64,000 bases of DNA from positions 19,910 through 83,909 of the forward strand of contig CALGLU010000079.1 of assembly GCA_937959275.1 (NCBI GenBank), in the 5' to 3' direction. This DNA is from an uncultured Saprospiraceae bacterium. Its GTDB lineage: Bacteria > Bacteroidota > Bacteroidia > Chitinophagales > Saprospiraceae. Positions 9,657 to 20,231 of the stretch are shown one piece after another. Every line of letters starts with the position of its first letter. The first letter of the stretch is position 1. The notes under the pieces are model-generated. The model was not told where the DNA came from and searched no databases. It saw nothing but the letters and a program-made list of their open reading frames with translations. The position numbers and the translations under genes were made by a program.

Positions 9657-10374
9657 TATGCTGTAATATTTCATTAAGCCCAGTAAAGACTAGATTTGAA
9701 TCCGCTAATATCTTAGATTTCAAGTGCTTAGCCAAAAAATCTGCATCTCCTCCGGTTAAATTTATGTTAATGCCAGAGTATTCACGTCGAACACATGCTA
9801 TGAACGCTTCAATCTCAAATAATGTACCCCTCACTGCTCCATTTTGTAATGCCATCTTCGTATTCTGACCCAATAACTCGTTATGAAAGAGTAAAGGTAC
9901 TAAAGGCAATTTGTCAGTATGATCATTCATGGCTTTGATCCTCATATGCATCCCCGGCGTAATATTGCCACCTAGAAAACACCCCTTATCATCCACGACA
10001 TCAAGCGTCATACATGAACCTGCATCAATGATAAGATGTGCTTTACCTGGTTTTTTGGTGTATGCGCCTACTGCTGCTGCCAATCGATCAACACCCAAGG
10101 TCTTTGGACTCGCATAAGCATTTGTTATAGGCAATCGAGTCTTAAAGCTTAATTCAATAAACGTTGATAATTCCTTTTTTAAAAATCGCCTTAATGGACT
10201 ATTGTGGTGTCTAGTTGTAGATACTATTCCGTGAGTAATATAATGAGTTCTGATGAGCTGTCGAATATCCTTGATTAAAAATTTTGGATAATGTCCCGTT
10301 TTAATCAATTTCTGATCTTGGAATAGCGCATACTTCGCTCGTGTATTGCCAATATCAAGACAGATTGACTTCAA
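9649..10374 (-). CDS. coaX: Type III pantothenate kinase
   Basis: LDIGNTRAKYALF, GVDRLAAAVGAY, HLIIDAGSCMTLDVVDDKGCFLGGNITPG, LTGGDADFL. Confidence 0.93.
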   Translation of the reverse strand: MKSICLDIGNTRAKYALFQDQKLIKTGHYPKFLIKDIRQLIRTHYITHGIVSTTRHHNSPLRRFLKKELSTFIELSFKTRLPITNAYASPKTLGVDRLAAAVGAYTKKPGKAHLIIDAGSCMTLDVVDDKGCFLGGNITPGMHMRIKAMNDHTDKLPLVPLLFHNELLGQNTKMALQNGAVRGTLFEIEAFIACVRREYSGININLTGGDADFLAKHLKSKILADSNLVFTGLNEILQHNA

Positions 10375-10379
10375 GCTAA

Positions 10380-11903
10380 TTAATGTTTAAAATGGCGAAT
10401 CCCAGAAAATACCATTGTCATCTCGTTATTGTCACAAAAGTCAATACTTTCTTGGTCTTTAATCGAACCACCTGGCTGGACTACAGTTGATATTCCTGCC
10501 TTATGTGCTAATTCTACACAGTCAGGAAAGGGGAAAAAAGCATCAGAAGCCATCGTCGCCCCGTCTAAAATGAAGCCCATTCGAATCGCTTTATCAATTG
10601 CTTGTTTACACGCATCCACTCGCGATGTTTGGCCACAACCCATTCCCAATAATTGGTTATCTCTTGCTAAGACGATTGTGTTCGATTTTAAATTCTTGAC
10701 ACATTTATTTGCAAAAATAATGTTTTGCAATTCTCTATCTGTCGGCGTGCGTTTAGTTACTGGCTTGAAGTCATGATCAGTCTGATCTAGGATATCACTC
10801 TGTTGCCAGATCACACCATTCAAAATTGTTTTGACGCGCTCTGATGGCACAGACATATGCTTCATTTTTAAAAGCACTCGCTTCTTCTTACTTGATAAGA
10901 GCTTGTAGGCATCTGGAGCAAACGAAGGTGCTACCAACACCTCATAAAATATCGAATTAATTTTTTCTGCTGTTTGAAGATCTATCTCCGTATTACTGAT
11001 TAAAATACCTCCAAATGCTGATACTGGATCCCCTGCTAAAGCTGCATCCCAAGCATCGCTAATACTATCGCGCGTCGCTACACCACAAGCGTTTGTATGT
11101 TTCAAAATGCAAAACGTGGGAAGATTGTGTTCAAATTCGTGGATGATCTCTACTGCCGCATCAATGTCGACTAGATTATTATAGGACAAGTCTTTACCAC
11201 ATAGTTTTTCAAATTGCTCGTCAAGATCTCCATAAAAAATCGCCTTTTGATGTGGGTTTTCTCCATACCGCATTGGCGTAGCTTTATCCTCGGATAAACG
11301 TAAATGTCCCGTATTCTCAGAATCGAAGAAACCGAATATAGAAGAGTCGTAATTGGATGAAATGGCGAATGCCTTACTCGCTAAATATTTTCGGTCTTCG
11401 AGCGCAGTTAGACCTGCTTTTTTATTTAAAATGTCGAGAAGATCTACATATTGATCCTTTGATGGAACAACTACGATATCTTGATAATTTTTAGCTGCTG
11501 CCCTTATGAGAGATATACCACCTATATCAATTTTCTCTATGATTTCAGATTCATCATTTGTAGAGGCAAGTGTCTCTTCAAACGGATATAAGTCAACAAT
11601 GACTAAATCGATTTCTGGAATATCATACTCTGCCAACTCCGTTAAATGACCTTGTTCTCGACGAGCTAGAATTCCTCCAAATACTTTAGGGTGTAAAGTC
11701 TTTACTCGCCCTCCTAAAATTGAAGGATACGACGTCAGACTTTCAACGCTGTGAACTTCTACACCGAGCGACTCAATATATGTTTGTGTCCCTCCTGTGG
11801 AATAAATCTTTATATTCAAATCATCGAGGCGTTTGACGACTTCATCAAGACCTGTTTTATGATATACTGAAATCAGGGCTGAATTAATGAATTTATCACT
11901 CAT
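10380..11903 (-). CDS. purH: Bifunctional AICAR transformylase/IMP cyclohydrolase
   Basis: ALISVYHKTGLDEVVKRL, ILGGRVKTLHPKVFGGILARR, LRYGENPHQKA-type motif (MRYGENPHQKAIFYG), KHTNACGVA. Confidence 0.97.
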   Translation of the reverse strand: MSDKFINSALISVYHKTGLDEVVKRLDDLNIKIYSTGGTQTYIESLGVEVHSVESLTSYPSILGGRVKTLHPKVFGGILARREQGHLTELAEYDIPEIDLVIVDLYPFEETLASTNDESEIIEKIDIGGISLIRAAAKNYQDIVVVPSKDQYVDLLDILNKKAGLTALEDRKYLASKAFAISSNYDSSIFGFFDSENTGHLRLSEDKATPMRYGENPHQKAIFYGDLDEQFEKLCGKDLSYNNLVDIDAAVEIIHEFEHNLPTFCILKHTNACGVATRDSISDAWDAALAGDPVSAFGGILISNTEIDLQTAEKINSIFYEVLVAPSFAPDAYKLLSSKKKRVLLKMKHMSVPSERVKTILNGVIWQQSDILDQTDHDFKPVTKRTPTDRELQNIIFANKCVKNLKSNTIVLARDNQLLGMGCGQTSRVDACKQAIDKAIRMGFILDGATMASDAFFPFPDCVELAHKAGISTVVQPGGSIKDQESIDFCDNNEMTMVFSGIRHFKH

Positions 11904-12010
11904 GGGTATAGACTATGCAGGTTGGTAAATACTATAGAAATGTTGGTCATATTAATAATTTGTAAATGTATGTTTTTTTAAGGTTTAATCTCAATGGAAT
12001 GGGGAATAAA

Positions 12011-12060
12011 TAGTGGATAGTGGATAGTGGATAGTGGATAGTGGATAGTGGATAGTGGAT
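12011..12060. repeat. Perfect heptanucleotide array (TAGTGGA)n, about 7 units
   Basis: tagtggatagtggatagtggata... uninterrupted 7-bp period. Confidence 0.95.
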
Positions 12061-12147
12061 GTAGTGCGAACTGTGAAGTGGGATCGAGTCTGAATATGGA
12101 CGTCTAGGCGTTATAACTAATCAACTGCAAGCACTGGGAGTAAAATT

Positions 12148-12215
12148 ACCGAGTCTGGACTATCAACTATCGACTGCGACCAACGGGAGCACACTATCAA
12201 CTGCGACCAACGGGA
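12148..12215. repeat. Short direct repeats: ACTGCGACCAACGGGAGCA twice, preceded by reverse-complement heptads
   Basis: ggactatcaactatcgactgcgaccaacgggagcacactatcaactgcgaccaacgggagca. Confidence 0.85.
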
Positions 12216-12218
12216 GCA

Positions 12219-12803
12219 TCATCTCAAATTCAAAATATTACCCATCTGATAACAGATTCGGCAGCGGGGTTCGTATTTATCCTTTTCTCCAAGAACAACG
12301 GTTTCCTTTTCAGCTGTCAATCTGTATGAATGTGTTGCCAGATTCCCACAATGTGGACAAATCGCATGTACTTTCGTGACATACTCTGCCATCGCCATTA
12401 ATGCTGGAATCGGCCCAAAGGGATTACCTAAAAAATCCATATCCAGCCCGGCTACGATTACCCGCACGCCGCGCAAGGCAAGGGTTTCGCAAACTTGTGG
12501 TAATCGGTCATCAAAAAATTGAGCTTCATCGACGCCTACCACCATCACATCTGGTGCAACATCGAGGATATTCGAGCTTTCTGGAACAGGCGTCGAGGAG
12601 ATCACGTTCTCATCGTGCGAGACGACTTTAGTATCAGAATACCTGACATCTTTTTCAGGCTTATAAATCTCGACACGTTGGTTCGCTATTCTAGCTCGTT
12701 TAAGGCGACGAATGAGTTCTTCAGTTTTGCCTGAGAACATAGACCCACAGATGACTTCAATCCATCCACTTCGCTGACCTTTAAAATTGGGTTCTAAAAA
12801 CAT
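12219..12803 (-). CDS. tdk: Thymidine kinase
   Basis: [55 protein letters not shown]...CRICY. Confidence 0.97.
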   Translation of the reverse strand: MFLEPNFKGQRSGWIEVICGSMFSGKTEELIRRLKRARIANQRVEIYKPEKDVRYSDTKVVSHDENVISSTPVPESSNILDVAPDVMVVGVDEAQFFDDRLPQVCETLALRGVRVIVAGLDMDFLGNPFGPIPALMAMAEYVTKVHAICPHCGNLATHSYRLTAEKETVVLGEKDKYEPRCRICYQMGNILNLR

Positions 12804-12948
12804 AAGGCAATTTAAAAAACTGGAATGCTAATTGTTATAACATATTAGAGAATAAAAGCATACGAAATTGCAAAGTATTCAATTTTGTTGCGAATAATAA
12901 ATATAGTGGCAATTCTGTTTAAGTTTTGGCTTTAAAATTTACCAACCT

Positions 12949-13800
12949 ATGGACTATAAGAAAACTTCAATCCTTCTAAAAAAAATCAAATCACTGCATA
13001 ACACGCTGATGGACAATGCAGATCAGCCCTCTTCCATCGAAAAACAACTCATGCAGAGTTATTTACGAGATTTCTATGATTCTTTTGTTTCTGGCGAGGG
13101 GGCAACTGATATTTTTGCAGATGAGTCACAAACATCAGCAAAAGTGCAAGAAGCAATCCCAGCTATACCAGCTATACCCATGATCCCACCAATCTCTATT
13201 TCAGAGCCCATTCCTGAAGCAAGACCAGAAGTCACCCCGCTACAAAAAACAACACAGGAGTCAGTTCAAGAAACTATCCAGGAAACAATACCAGCAGTAG
13301 AAACCAATACCACTGCACCTATACTAGAAGAGACTGTCGAGGCAATCGAAGACACGACAATAATAACTAACACAACACAAGCTAATCAACCACCAATCGA
13401 GCAAGACAAACTAGCGGATGCAAAAACAGATGTAGAAATGGTCCATAGCGGAAAAGACATTGCAAAGCAGTTAGTCAATGATCCCGTTGATCAGGATCTA
13501 CTTGCCTTATTTACAGAATCGCCTATTACAGATTTATCTGACAAACTTGCCTTGCTTCCGATTCGAGATTTAACGAAAGCCTTGAGTATTAACGAACGCT
13601 TCTTTACGATTCAAGAATTATTTGGCGGGGATTCTGATCTTTTTCAAGCAACATTACAGAAATTGAATGGCTATAGTGACTTCGAACAAGCCAGTCAAGA
13701 GCTCATGGGTTCAGTTGCCACTGATTTTGATTGGTCATCTGCGCAAAAACAAAAAAAAGCATCTAACTTTATCAAACTCGTCAGACGGCGTTACCAATAA
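12949..13800 (+). CDS. Uncharacterised Bacteroidota protein with low-complexity linker
   Basis: Long ORF: helical N-terminus, Pro/Ile/Glu/Thr-rich middle, structured C-terminus (LTKALSINERFFTIQELFGGDSDLFQATLQKLNGYSDFEQA). Confidence 0.8.
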   Translation: MDYKKTSILLKKIKSLHNTLMDNADQPSSIEKQLMQSYLRDFYDSFVSGEGATDIFADESQTSAKVQEAIPAIPAIPMIPPISISEPIPEARPEVTPLQKTTQESVQETIQETIPAVETNTTAPILEETVEAIEDTTIITNTTQANQPPIEQDKLADAKTDVEMVHSGKDIAKQLVNDPVDQDLLALFTESPITDLSDKLALLPIRDLTKALSINERFFTIQELFGGDSDLFQATLQKLNGYSDFEQASQELMGSVATDFDWSSAQKQKKASNFIKLVRRRYQ

Positions 13801-13815
13801 AACGGACTCCCCCCT

Positions 13816-14550
13816 ATGCAAAACAAGGAAATTCATTCCTTTTTAGATTCAGCTAGATTCCCTATCGTGATTATTTTAATCATGTGGGTCGTACACTTTG
13901 TCAAAATTGCTACGGACACAGATATTACGCATTGGGGTATTTTTCCACGTACGTTAAGCGGGGCTAAAGGCATTTTATTTTCTCCTTTCATTCATGGTGA
14001 TTTCAGCCATTTGATATCGAATACGATTCCGATGTTTGTCTTGGGCTTGATCGTGTTTTTGTTTTATCGAAAAGTTGCGGTCGTCAGCTTTATACTGATT
14101 TACCTATTAACTGGATTCTCTGTTTGGTTTTTATCCTCTAGTATGGCCTTTCATATTGGGGCGAGTGGTGTCGTGTACGGCCTATTGTCATTTGTATTTT
14201 GGAGTGGTATTTTTCGTAGAAACATGAAGGCGATCGTGTTAGCCCTTGTGGTGTTGGTCTTGTATAGCGGCTATTTCTTTGGTGTGCTGCCTGATCAGGA
14301 AGGTGTGAGCTGGGAGAGTCATTTATTTGGGGCGATTGTCGGGATTATAATCTCATTCGTGTTTAAGAGTGCTGTGGAGGAGGATGAGCTTGAGCAAGAG
14401 AGCCCTTTTGCGCATGAGGCATTAGAGGCTAAAGAATATTTTTTTCCGCGAGATATCTTTGAGAAGACTCGAGCACAGCGGCTCGAAGAGCAGAGATTAG
14501 CAGAAGAGGAAAAAAGACGACTAGACCAGGGTGATTTTTTTCAATATTAA
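13816..14550 (+). CDS. Rhomboid family intramembrane serine protease
   Basis: HGDFSHLISNTIPMFVLG, catalytic GASG (FHIGASGVVYGLLSFV), His in WESHLFGAIVGIIISF. Confidence 0.9.
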   Translation: MQNKEIHSFLDSARFPIVIILIMWVVHFVKIATDTDITHWGIFPRTLSGAKGILFSPFIHGDFSHLISNTIPMFVLGLIVFLFYRKVAVVSFILIYLLTGFSVWFLSSSMAFHIGASGVVYGLLSFVFWSGIFRRNMKAIVLALVVLVLYSGYFFGVLPDQEGVSWESHLFGAIVGIIISFVFKSAVEEDELEQESPFAHEALEAKEYFFPRDIFEKTRAQRLEEQRLAEEEKRRLDQGDFFQY

Positions 14551-14551
14551 C

Positions 14552-16048
14552 TTAAAGTGCTTCTAATCTAGAATCACGCCTTTGCAACTTTGTATGTAAA
14601 TCTTTTTTGAGGGCTAGTACTAAGTCTGGACTTGAGTCAGCTACATTTTTAGTTTCAGATGCTGCTGATGTAAGATCGTACAATTCGACAAATCCATCTT
14701 TATGCTGTATCAATCGATGTGTTTTCGTCCGAATCGTTTTAGCATTACTCTTATACCCAATGACAGGATGACCAGTGGCTGTTGCGGGATTTGCTAATAT
14801 GGCATGTAAGGATACCCCTTCTGCGAAGTCAGGCGATTCGATTTTCGCTAAATCACAAAGTGTTGGAAAAATATCAAGTGTTGCTACAAGGGCATTGGTT
14901 TTGGTATTTGAGTTTTTCATGTCTGGATAATGAATAATCATAGGTGAATGCAAGGACTCCTCAAATAAACTGTGCTTTCCCCATATCGCGTGCTCTCCCA
15001 AGTGCCAACCATGATCCCCCCAAAGGACTACAATCGTATTTTTATCGGCACCTGTTCGCTTTAATTCAGCTAGGATCTTGCCAACTTGTGCATCAGCATA
15101 ACTAACAGAGGCTGCATAATGCCTCCGCAGTTCATCAGCAAAATCTTGATCTACATTCGGGTCTTTTTCCCATCGGTTATATTGTTTAAATTCTCCTGAC
15201 TTGTGCCATGTTGTTTTTTCGTTTGGTTTTTCAGGGTGGGCAATAGGAGGGAGTATAACATCTTCATAGTGATGATAATATGACTTAGGAGCTCCAAATG
15301 GTAGATGTGGTCGAATGAGACCAACAGCAAGAAAGAAAGGATTTTCCTCATCGGCAGATAATTCTTCGATTTGACTTAAGGCCTCTTCAGTAATCGCTCC
15401 ATCCGGATAAATCGTATCATCTCCTTCAACGGATTGAAACACATCCATTTCACTAGGGACAGTTCGTATTTCTCCATGCGCAAGTCCGTGCATCACACCG
15501 CGCGGGTGCTGCCACTCCCCTACTGGGATAAGGTGTTTATCCCAAGCGCCTGGCATTTCTATAATCGTGCTATCATTCCAATTGTCACCACCTCTCCCTC
15601 CTGGATGATGTGATACTTTACCCACAGATACAGTTGTATAACCATGTTGGTTAAACCACTCAGGCATGCTAGGCTGGATGTCTTCATTACCATCTGAGAT
15701 TTGGCTTGCTCGTGTAAAAAGTGCCTTATTAGAAGGTCCTCCGTAAGTACCTGTTAGTAAAGTGTATCGAGACGGGCCACAACTCGGCGCATTCACATAG
15801 TGATTGTTAAACAAAACCCCGCTTTGGGCTAACATATCAATGTTTGGAGAATGAATATAATCTACGCCATAACAGTTAAGTTCAGGACGAAGATCGTCAA
15901 TGCAAATCAGTAGAATATTCTGTTTTTCAGTAGGCTGTTCATCTTTACAACTAACCATCAATAGGGCAACAATGGTGAAGTAAAAAAACGGTCGCAATCT
16001 TCTACTATTCATAGTTATGTCTATTAAAATGAGGTCGTTAATGGTCAA
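14552..16048 (-). CDS. Sulfatase (iduronate-2-sulfatase-like), lipoprotein
   Basis: Formylglycine motif CGPSR (NAPSCGPSRYTLLTGTY), LLICIDDLRPELNCYG, lipobox LLMVSC; the N-terminus may start internally at MNSRRL. Confidence 0.92.
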   Translation of the reverse strand: MTINDLILIDITMNSRRLRPFFYFTIVALLMVSCKDEQPTEKQNILLICIDDLRPELNCYGVDYIHSPNIDMLAQSGVLFNNHYVNAPSCGPSRYTLLTGTYGGPSNKALFTRASQISDGNEDIQPSMPEWFNQHGYTTVSVGKVSHHPGGRGGDNWNDSTIIEMPGAWDKHLIPVGEWQHPRGVMHGLAHGEIRTVPSEMDVFQSVEGDDTIYPDGAITEEALSQIEELSADEENPFFLAVGLIRPHLPFGAPKSYYHHYEDVILPPIAHPEKPNEKTTWHKSGEFKQYNRWEKDPNVDQDFADELRRHYAASVSYADAQVGKILAELKRTGADKNTIVVLWGDHGWHLGEHAIWGKHSLFEESLHSPMIIHYPDMKNSNTKTNALVATLDIFPTLCDLAKIESPDFAEGVSLHAILANPATATGHPVIGYKSNAKTIRTKTHRLIQHKDGFVELYDLTSAASETKNVADSSPDLVLALKKDLHTKLQRRDSRLEAL

Positions 16049-16160
16049 AGGATAATAATTTAAAAATTAACACTACTTATATATTACTGAATTCTTCAAG
16101 TTGAAAATAATCTAATACATTCGCCATCCCAAAAATTTGATTCATTAACTACAGCCTAGC

Positions 16161-19100
16161 GTGCCAAAAACCATTGTATATAGCCTCACCCAACATCCCT
16201 TATTACAATGCTATATACCCACCCCATACGTCTGCGATATCGACAAAAATGGAAATCTGGGCTACATGCTTAAAAAAGTGACTCCTGAAGTTATAGCCTC
16301 GTATCAGTCCATCTCTTTAGATGAAGCCAATCAGCAATGCATCAAGATCTGCGAGGAATTAAGCGATGAAGGCCTCCATCAACGATTTATCAAAACAAAA
16401 CGCAACACCATAGTTAAGCTCCTCGCTGAACCTTTGACCGCTAAACCTATCCGAGCTGCCATTGACAAACAAGTGAATGAAGCTCTTCTATTATTTTGCC
16501 AACACCAACTCCCCGTATGCCTAAACATCGAAAGAAAAACAAGACTTGAAAGCATAAGAATCCATCTCCATCAGGACCAACTCTCGCCTATTCTTAAATT
16601 TAAAAAAACACAAACTGGCATACTGTACACCCTACGCTTAGTTGGTGCCGATACATCTGAATGGCACCCCGCTGACCTCGACCCTCATATGGTCTGTAAT
16701 CAGCCAGGCTGGGTCATTCTAAAAAGACAACTCTTTCAGCTACAATACATCAATGGGAATAAAATCAAACCCTTCTTAAAAAAGAAAACGATCACAATCC
16801 CAAACCACCTAAGCCATACCTATTTAGAAAAATTTGTTCACAGCCTGATTGCAAAAGTCAAGGTTGAGCTTGATGGTTTTGAATTAAAAGAGCATACAAA
16901 TGCCCCCACAACCATACTCAAAGCTAGAGAGGATTTTATTTCTGATACGTGGATATTGGATCTATTGTTTACCTATGAAAATGAAACATTTCACTATTGG
17001 GCAAAGGAAGACAAGCGGACTAGGATGCATTATGGCGAAAACAATGAAGTTTCATTTTCAATCACACGGCGACAAGAAAACGTAGAAGAAGCCATTATTA
17101 ATATCTTAAAACCGTATGGCGTCACTGTAGACAAAACCAAGCGCTTGGAATTTACCGAACCAACTGCTGACTCGTTTCATGCTATTCATTGGCTACAAGA
17201 ACATAAAAAGGCCCTTCAAGCACAACACATTGAAATCGAATTACCTCCTATCAATGATCATGTACTCTCTTTCGAACAACCAACAATTAGCATCTCGCAA
17301 ATTGAAGAGAATGACTGGTTTGATGTAAAAGCAGTCGTGACTATTGGCAAACAACAAGTCCCCTTCTCTCAACTGATCGAACACATAAAATCCAATAACC
17401 GCGTATTCGAAATGGAAAATGGGGACGCTTTCATCATCCCACTAGAATGGATGACTCAGTATGCAGGACTTGCGCGCTGGGCTCAAATCAAAGACAAAGA
17501 AGTCAAGATCCTTAAAAGTCAATACAGTCTTCTACAAGACGATGACAATGCTGATGAAGACTCTATACGTATTTATGAAGCCCCAACCGAGGATATTGAC
17601 TTCACCCCCTCGCCTCTTTTAAAAGCCGAGCTCCGCCCCTATCAACAGGCTGGTGTGCAATGGCTTATCAACCACCAACAAAATGGGCTGGGCTGCTGCC
17701 TAGCGGATGATATGGGGCTGGGCAAGACAGTGCAGACGATCGCGGCCCTGCTGCATGCGCGCGAAGGCTTTGCAAATCAAAATCATAATGAAAATCAAAA
17801 TCTAAATGAGAATGAAAATGAGAATCAGAATGAGAATGAGAATCAGAATCACAATCAGAAAATAGCCGCTCCGAAACAACATCCAAAGCCTGAGATACAA
17901 GGTGAGCAACTTGATTTATTTGGCATTGCACAAGAACCGATTGTAGTGAGTCCGCAGCTGGAAGAGAAGTTGATAGTCAATAGTCCACAGTCCATAGATA
18001 AAAAATCAAGCGAAGATCAACAACAAACAAGCAAAGATCAACACCTGCCTGACGGCAGTCAGGCCCAACACTCAACACTCATAGTAATGCCCTCCAGCCT
18101 CCTCTTCAACTGGCAATTGGAATGCAAAAAATTTGCGCCTCATTTACATGTGAAACAACATATTGGTCCTAAGCGATCTAAATCGTCATCTGATCTCAGT
18201 CGATTTGATGTTGTTTTGACAAGCTATCAGACTGCCCTTCGGGACATAGACATCTTGGTTGATATTGAGTGGCATTACATCATTCTTGACGAATCTCAAT
18301 ACATCAAAAACCCGGCATCCAAGATATTTTCTGCTATTCAACAACTATCTGCTGAACACAAATTAAGTCTATCGGGCACCCCCATAGAAAATAGCTTGTC
18401 AGATTTGTGGTCGCAAATGCAGTTTATTAATCCAGACATTTTAGGTAGCTATTCGTTTTTTAAAAAGCACTTTCAAAAGCCAATAGAAAAAGAGCAAGAT
18501 GAATCTCTTATTGATGAATTAAAGACATTGACACGTCCCTTTTTATTGCGACGAACCAAAGGAGAAGTCCTACCAGACCTTCCAGAAAAAACGGAACAAA
18601 TCGTGTTTTGCGAAATGTCATCAGCTCAAGCAAAAATCTACGAAACCAAAAAAAGTGCAACCCGCAATATGATTTTGCAATCTGACATGTCAGACCCACA
18701 GGTTAAAATGCAAGTCTTGAGTTCACTCTTGCGTCTTCGACAAATAGCTAATCATCCATCCTTATGTGATTCTGATTACGAAGACACTTCGGGCAAATTT
18801 GAAGTGATAAAAGAGTCGTTTGATACAGTCCATAAGTCTGGTCATAAAGCCCTTATTTTTAGTTCATTCACAGGGCATTTAGATTTAATGGCCACTTACT
18901 TGACTGAGCAAGACATCAACTACGTCAGCTTGACAGGCAAAACGAGTCAGGCCAACCGACAAAAGGCAGTCAAGGCATTTCAAGAAACCGAGTCAATACA
19001 GTTCTTTCTAATCTCCATAAAAGCAGGTGGCACAGGACTTAACCTAACTGCAGCTGATTATGTTTTTATTCTTGACCCGTGGTGGAATCCGTTTGTTGAA

Positions 19101-19295
19101 GAGCAAGCGATTGCAAGGGCGCATCGGATAGGACTAGAACACCCTCTTAACGTCATCCGATTCATCAGTCAAGAGACGATTGAAGAAAAGATTAATAAGT
19201 TGCAGCAGAAGAAACTGAAATTGAGCGAAGACTTTATTGATAGTGGGGACAAGATGCAATGGACAACGGATGAGTTACAGTATTTGCTTGATTGA
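16161..19295 (+). CDS. SNF2-family DEAD/DEAH helicase with a repeat-derived insertion
   Basis: GTG start; DDMGLGKTVQT, IILDESQYIKNP, LSLSGTPIENSLSDLWSQ, GGTGLNLTAADYVFILDPWWNPFVEEQAIARAHRIG. Confidence 0.93.
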   Translation: MPKTIVYSLTQHPLLQCYIPTPYVCDIDKNGNLGYMLKKVTPEVIASYQSISLDEANQQCIKICEELSDEGLHQRFIKTKRNTIVKLLAEPLTAKPIRAAIDKQVNEALLLFCQHQLPVCLNIERKTRLESIRIHLHQDQLSPILKFKKTQTGILYTLRLVGADTSEWHPADLDPHMVCNQPGWVILKRQLFQLQYINGNKIKPFLKKKTITIPNHLSHTYLEKFVHSLIAKVKVELDGFELKEHTNAPTTILKAREDFISDTWILDLLFTYENETFHYWAKEDKRTRMHYGENNEVSFSITRRQENVEEAIINILKPYGVTVDKTKRLEFTEPTADSFHAIHWLQEHKKALQAQHIEIELPPINDHVLSFEQPTISISQIEENDWFDVKAVVTIGKQQVPFSQLIEHIKSNNRVFEMENGDAFIIPLEWMTQYAGLARWAQIKDKEVKILKSQYSLLQDDDNADEDSIRIYEAPTEDIDFTPSPLLKAELRPYQQAGVQWLINHQQNGLGCCLADDMGLGKTVQTIAALLHAREGFANQNHNENQNLNENENENQNENENQNHNQKIAAPKQHPKPEIQGEQLDLFGIAQEPIVVSPQLEEKLIVNSPQSIDKKSSEDQQQTSKDQHLPDGSQAQHSTLIVMPSSLLFNWQLECKKFAPHLHVKQHIGPKRSKSSSDLSRFDVVLTSYQTALRDIDILVDIEWHYIILDESQYIKNPASKIFSAIQQLSAEHKLSLSGTPIENSLSDLWSQMQFINPDILGSYSFFKKHFQKPIEKEQDESLIDELKTLTRPFLLRRTKGEVLPDLPEKTEQIVFCEMSSAQAKIYETKKSATRNMILQSDMSDPQVKMQVLSSLLRLRQIANHPSLCDSDYEDTSGKFEVIKESFDTVHKSGHKALIFSSFTGHLDLMATYLTEQDINYVSLTGKTSQANRQKAVKAFQETESIQFFLISIKAGGTGLNLTAADYVFILDPWWNPFVEEQAIARAHRIGLEHPLNVIRFISQETIEEKINKLQQKKLKLSEDFIDSGDKMQWTTDELQYLLD
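17776..17862 (+). repeat. In-frame N/E/Q/H-coding hexamer-like repeat within the SNF2 ORF
   Basis: aatcaaaatcataatgaaaatcaaaat...gagaatgagaatcagaatcacaatcag, encoding NQNHNENQNLNENENENQNENENQNHNQ. Confidence 0.9.
17969..17996 (+). repeat. Heptanucleotide array inside coding sequence, 4 units
   Basis: GTTGATA GTCAATA GTCCACA GTCCATA; same units as the intergenic array at 3882-3930. Confidence 0.85.
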
Positions 19296-19532
19296 AGCGG
19301 AGGAAATTGAGAATAAGTCAACCTCTATTCATTCAAATAGAGATATGCGATCATATCTAATCTTATAAACAGACATTCAATTTCTATATTTTTTTCTAAA
19401 AATTATTTTGGTGTAAGAATTGATAATTTAAGATAGTACTAAAATCCTTTTTAAATCACTAAGAAATAATTCACGACCCAATAATAAATCAAGCAAAACA
19501 TCTGACTAATTAAATAATTTCTCAATAATACT

Positions 19533-20225
19533 CTAAAAGTCATTAAGTGTAATAGTCATTAATGTTGTAACCGGGTCACCTTCACAAATTCCTGGCTTCC
19601 ACAGTTGGGATGTTATTAAATCCTTAAGGTCATTGATCAGCTCTAGTTCGATATATCCCATCATTGATTTAGCCATTTCAATTTCTATAGGATTACCTTT
19701 AGATATTTCATTGTATTGTGTGTCTCCATTTTCGTCAGCCATGAACCAAAATATTTCACTTGTTAAGAATAAATTCTCTAATTCAGATTCCGTATTAATT
19801 ATAAAGTTCACTTCAAATATTTTGTATTGCTCAGATCTAAATAGATCTTCTGGTATTTTGGTCAAAATCAATGAATCCAATGCTTCTTTTGTATTTTGAT
19901 TCCCATTCAAAGATGCTTGGTTTACAAGTTTTGAATTTTCAATACCGTAGATATAAACTTCACTTATTTCTAGGCTGTTCTCCTCATCGATTATATTTAC
20001 TATTTCAATCTTATCTATTAGCTCACAATTTTCTTGGGCATTCATTACAATACTAAAGGCAAATAACTGCAAACAAAAAATAACTTTAATCGCATATTTC
20101 ATTTTTAAATTTTTCATAAGCGTTTCTTTATTCTCCATAATTCTCATATTTATTTTTCTTATACACAGTAAGTTTGCATCATTATAACCCGATCTTAACG
20201 TCAAAATAAACATCTGACATATCAA
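19533..20225 (-). CDS. Hypothetical secreted protein
   Basis: ORF with signal peptide (YAIKVIFCLQLFAFSIVMNAQ); the true start is probably an internal Met. Confidence 0.55.
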   Translation of the reverse strand: MICQMFILTLRSGYNDANLLCIRKINMRIMENKETLMKNLKMKYAIKVIFCLQLFAFSIVMNAQENCELIDKIEIVNIIDEENSLEISEVYIYGIENSKLVNQASLNGNQNTKEALDSLILTKIPEDLFRSEQYKIFEVNFIINTESELENLFLTSEIFWFMADENGDTQYNEISKGNPIEIEMAKSMMGYIELELINDLKDLITSQLWKPGICEGDPVTTLMTITLNDF

Positions 20226-20231
20226 TCTTAA

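Noticed and set aside
12401-12734. Plus-strand ORFs over tdk
   Set aside because: Antisense to an unambiguous thymidine kinase; composition is not protein-like.
17668-17931. Minus-strand ORF with SDSDSHSHSDSHFHSHLDFDF repeat
   Set aside because: Antisense shadow of the N/E/Q repeat inside the SNF2 helicase, whose plus-strand motifs run through on both sides.
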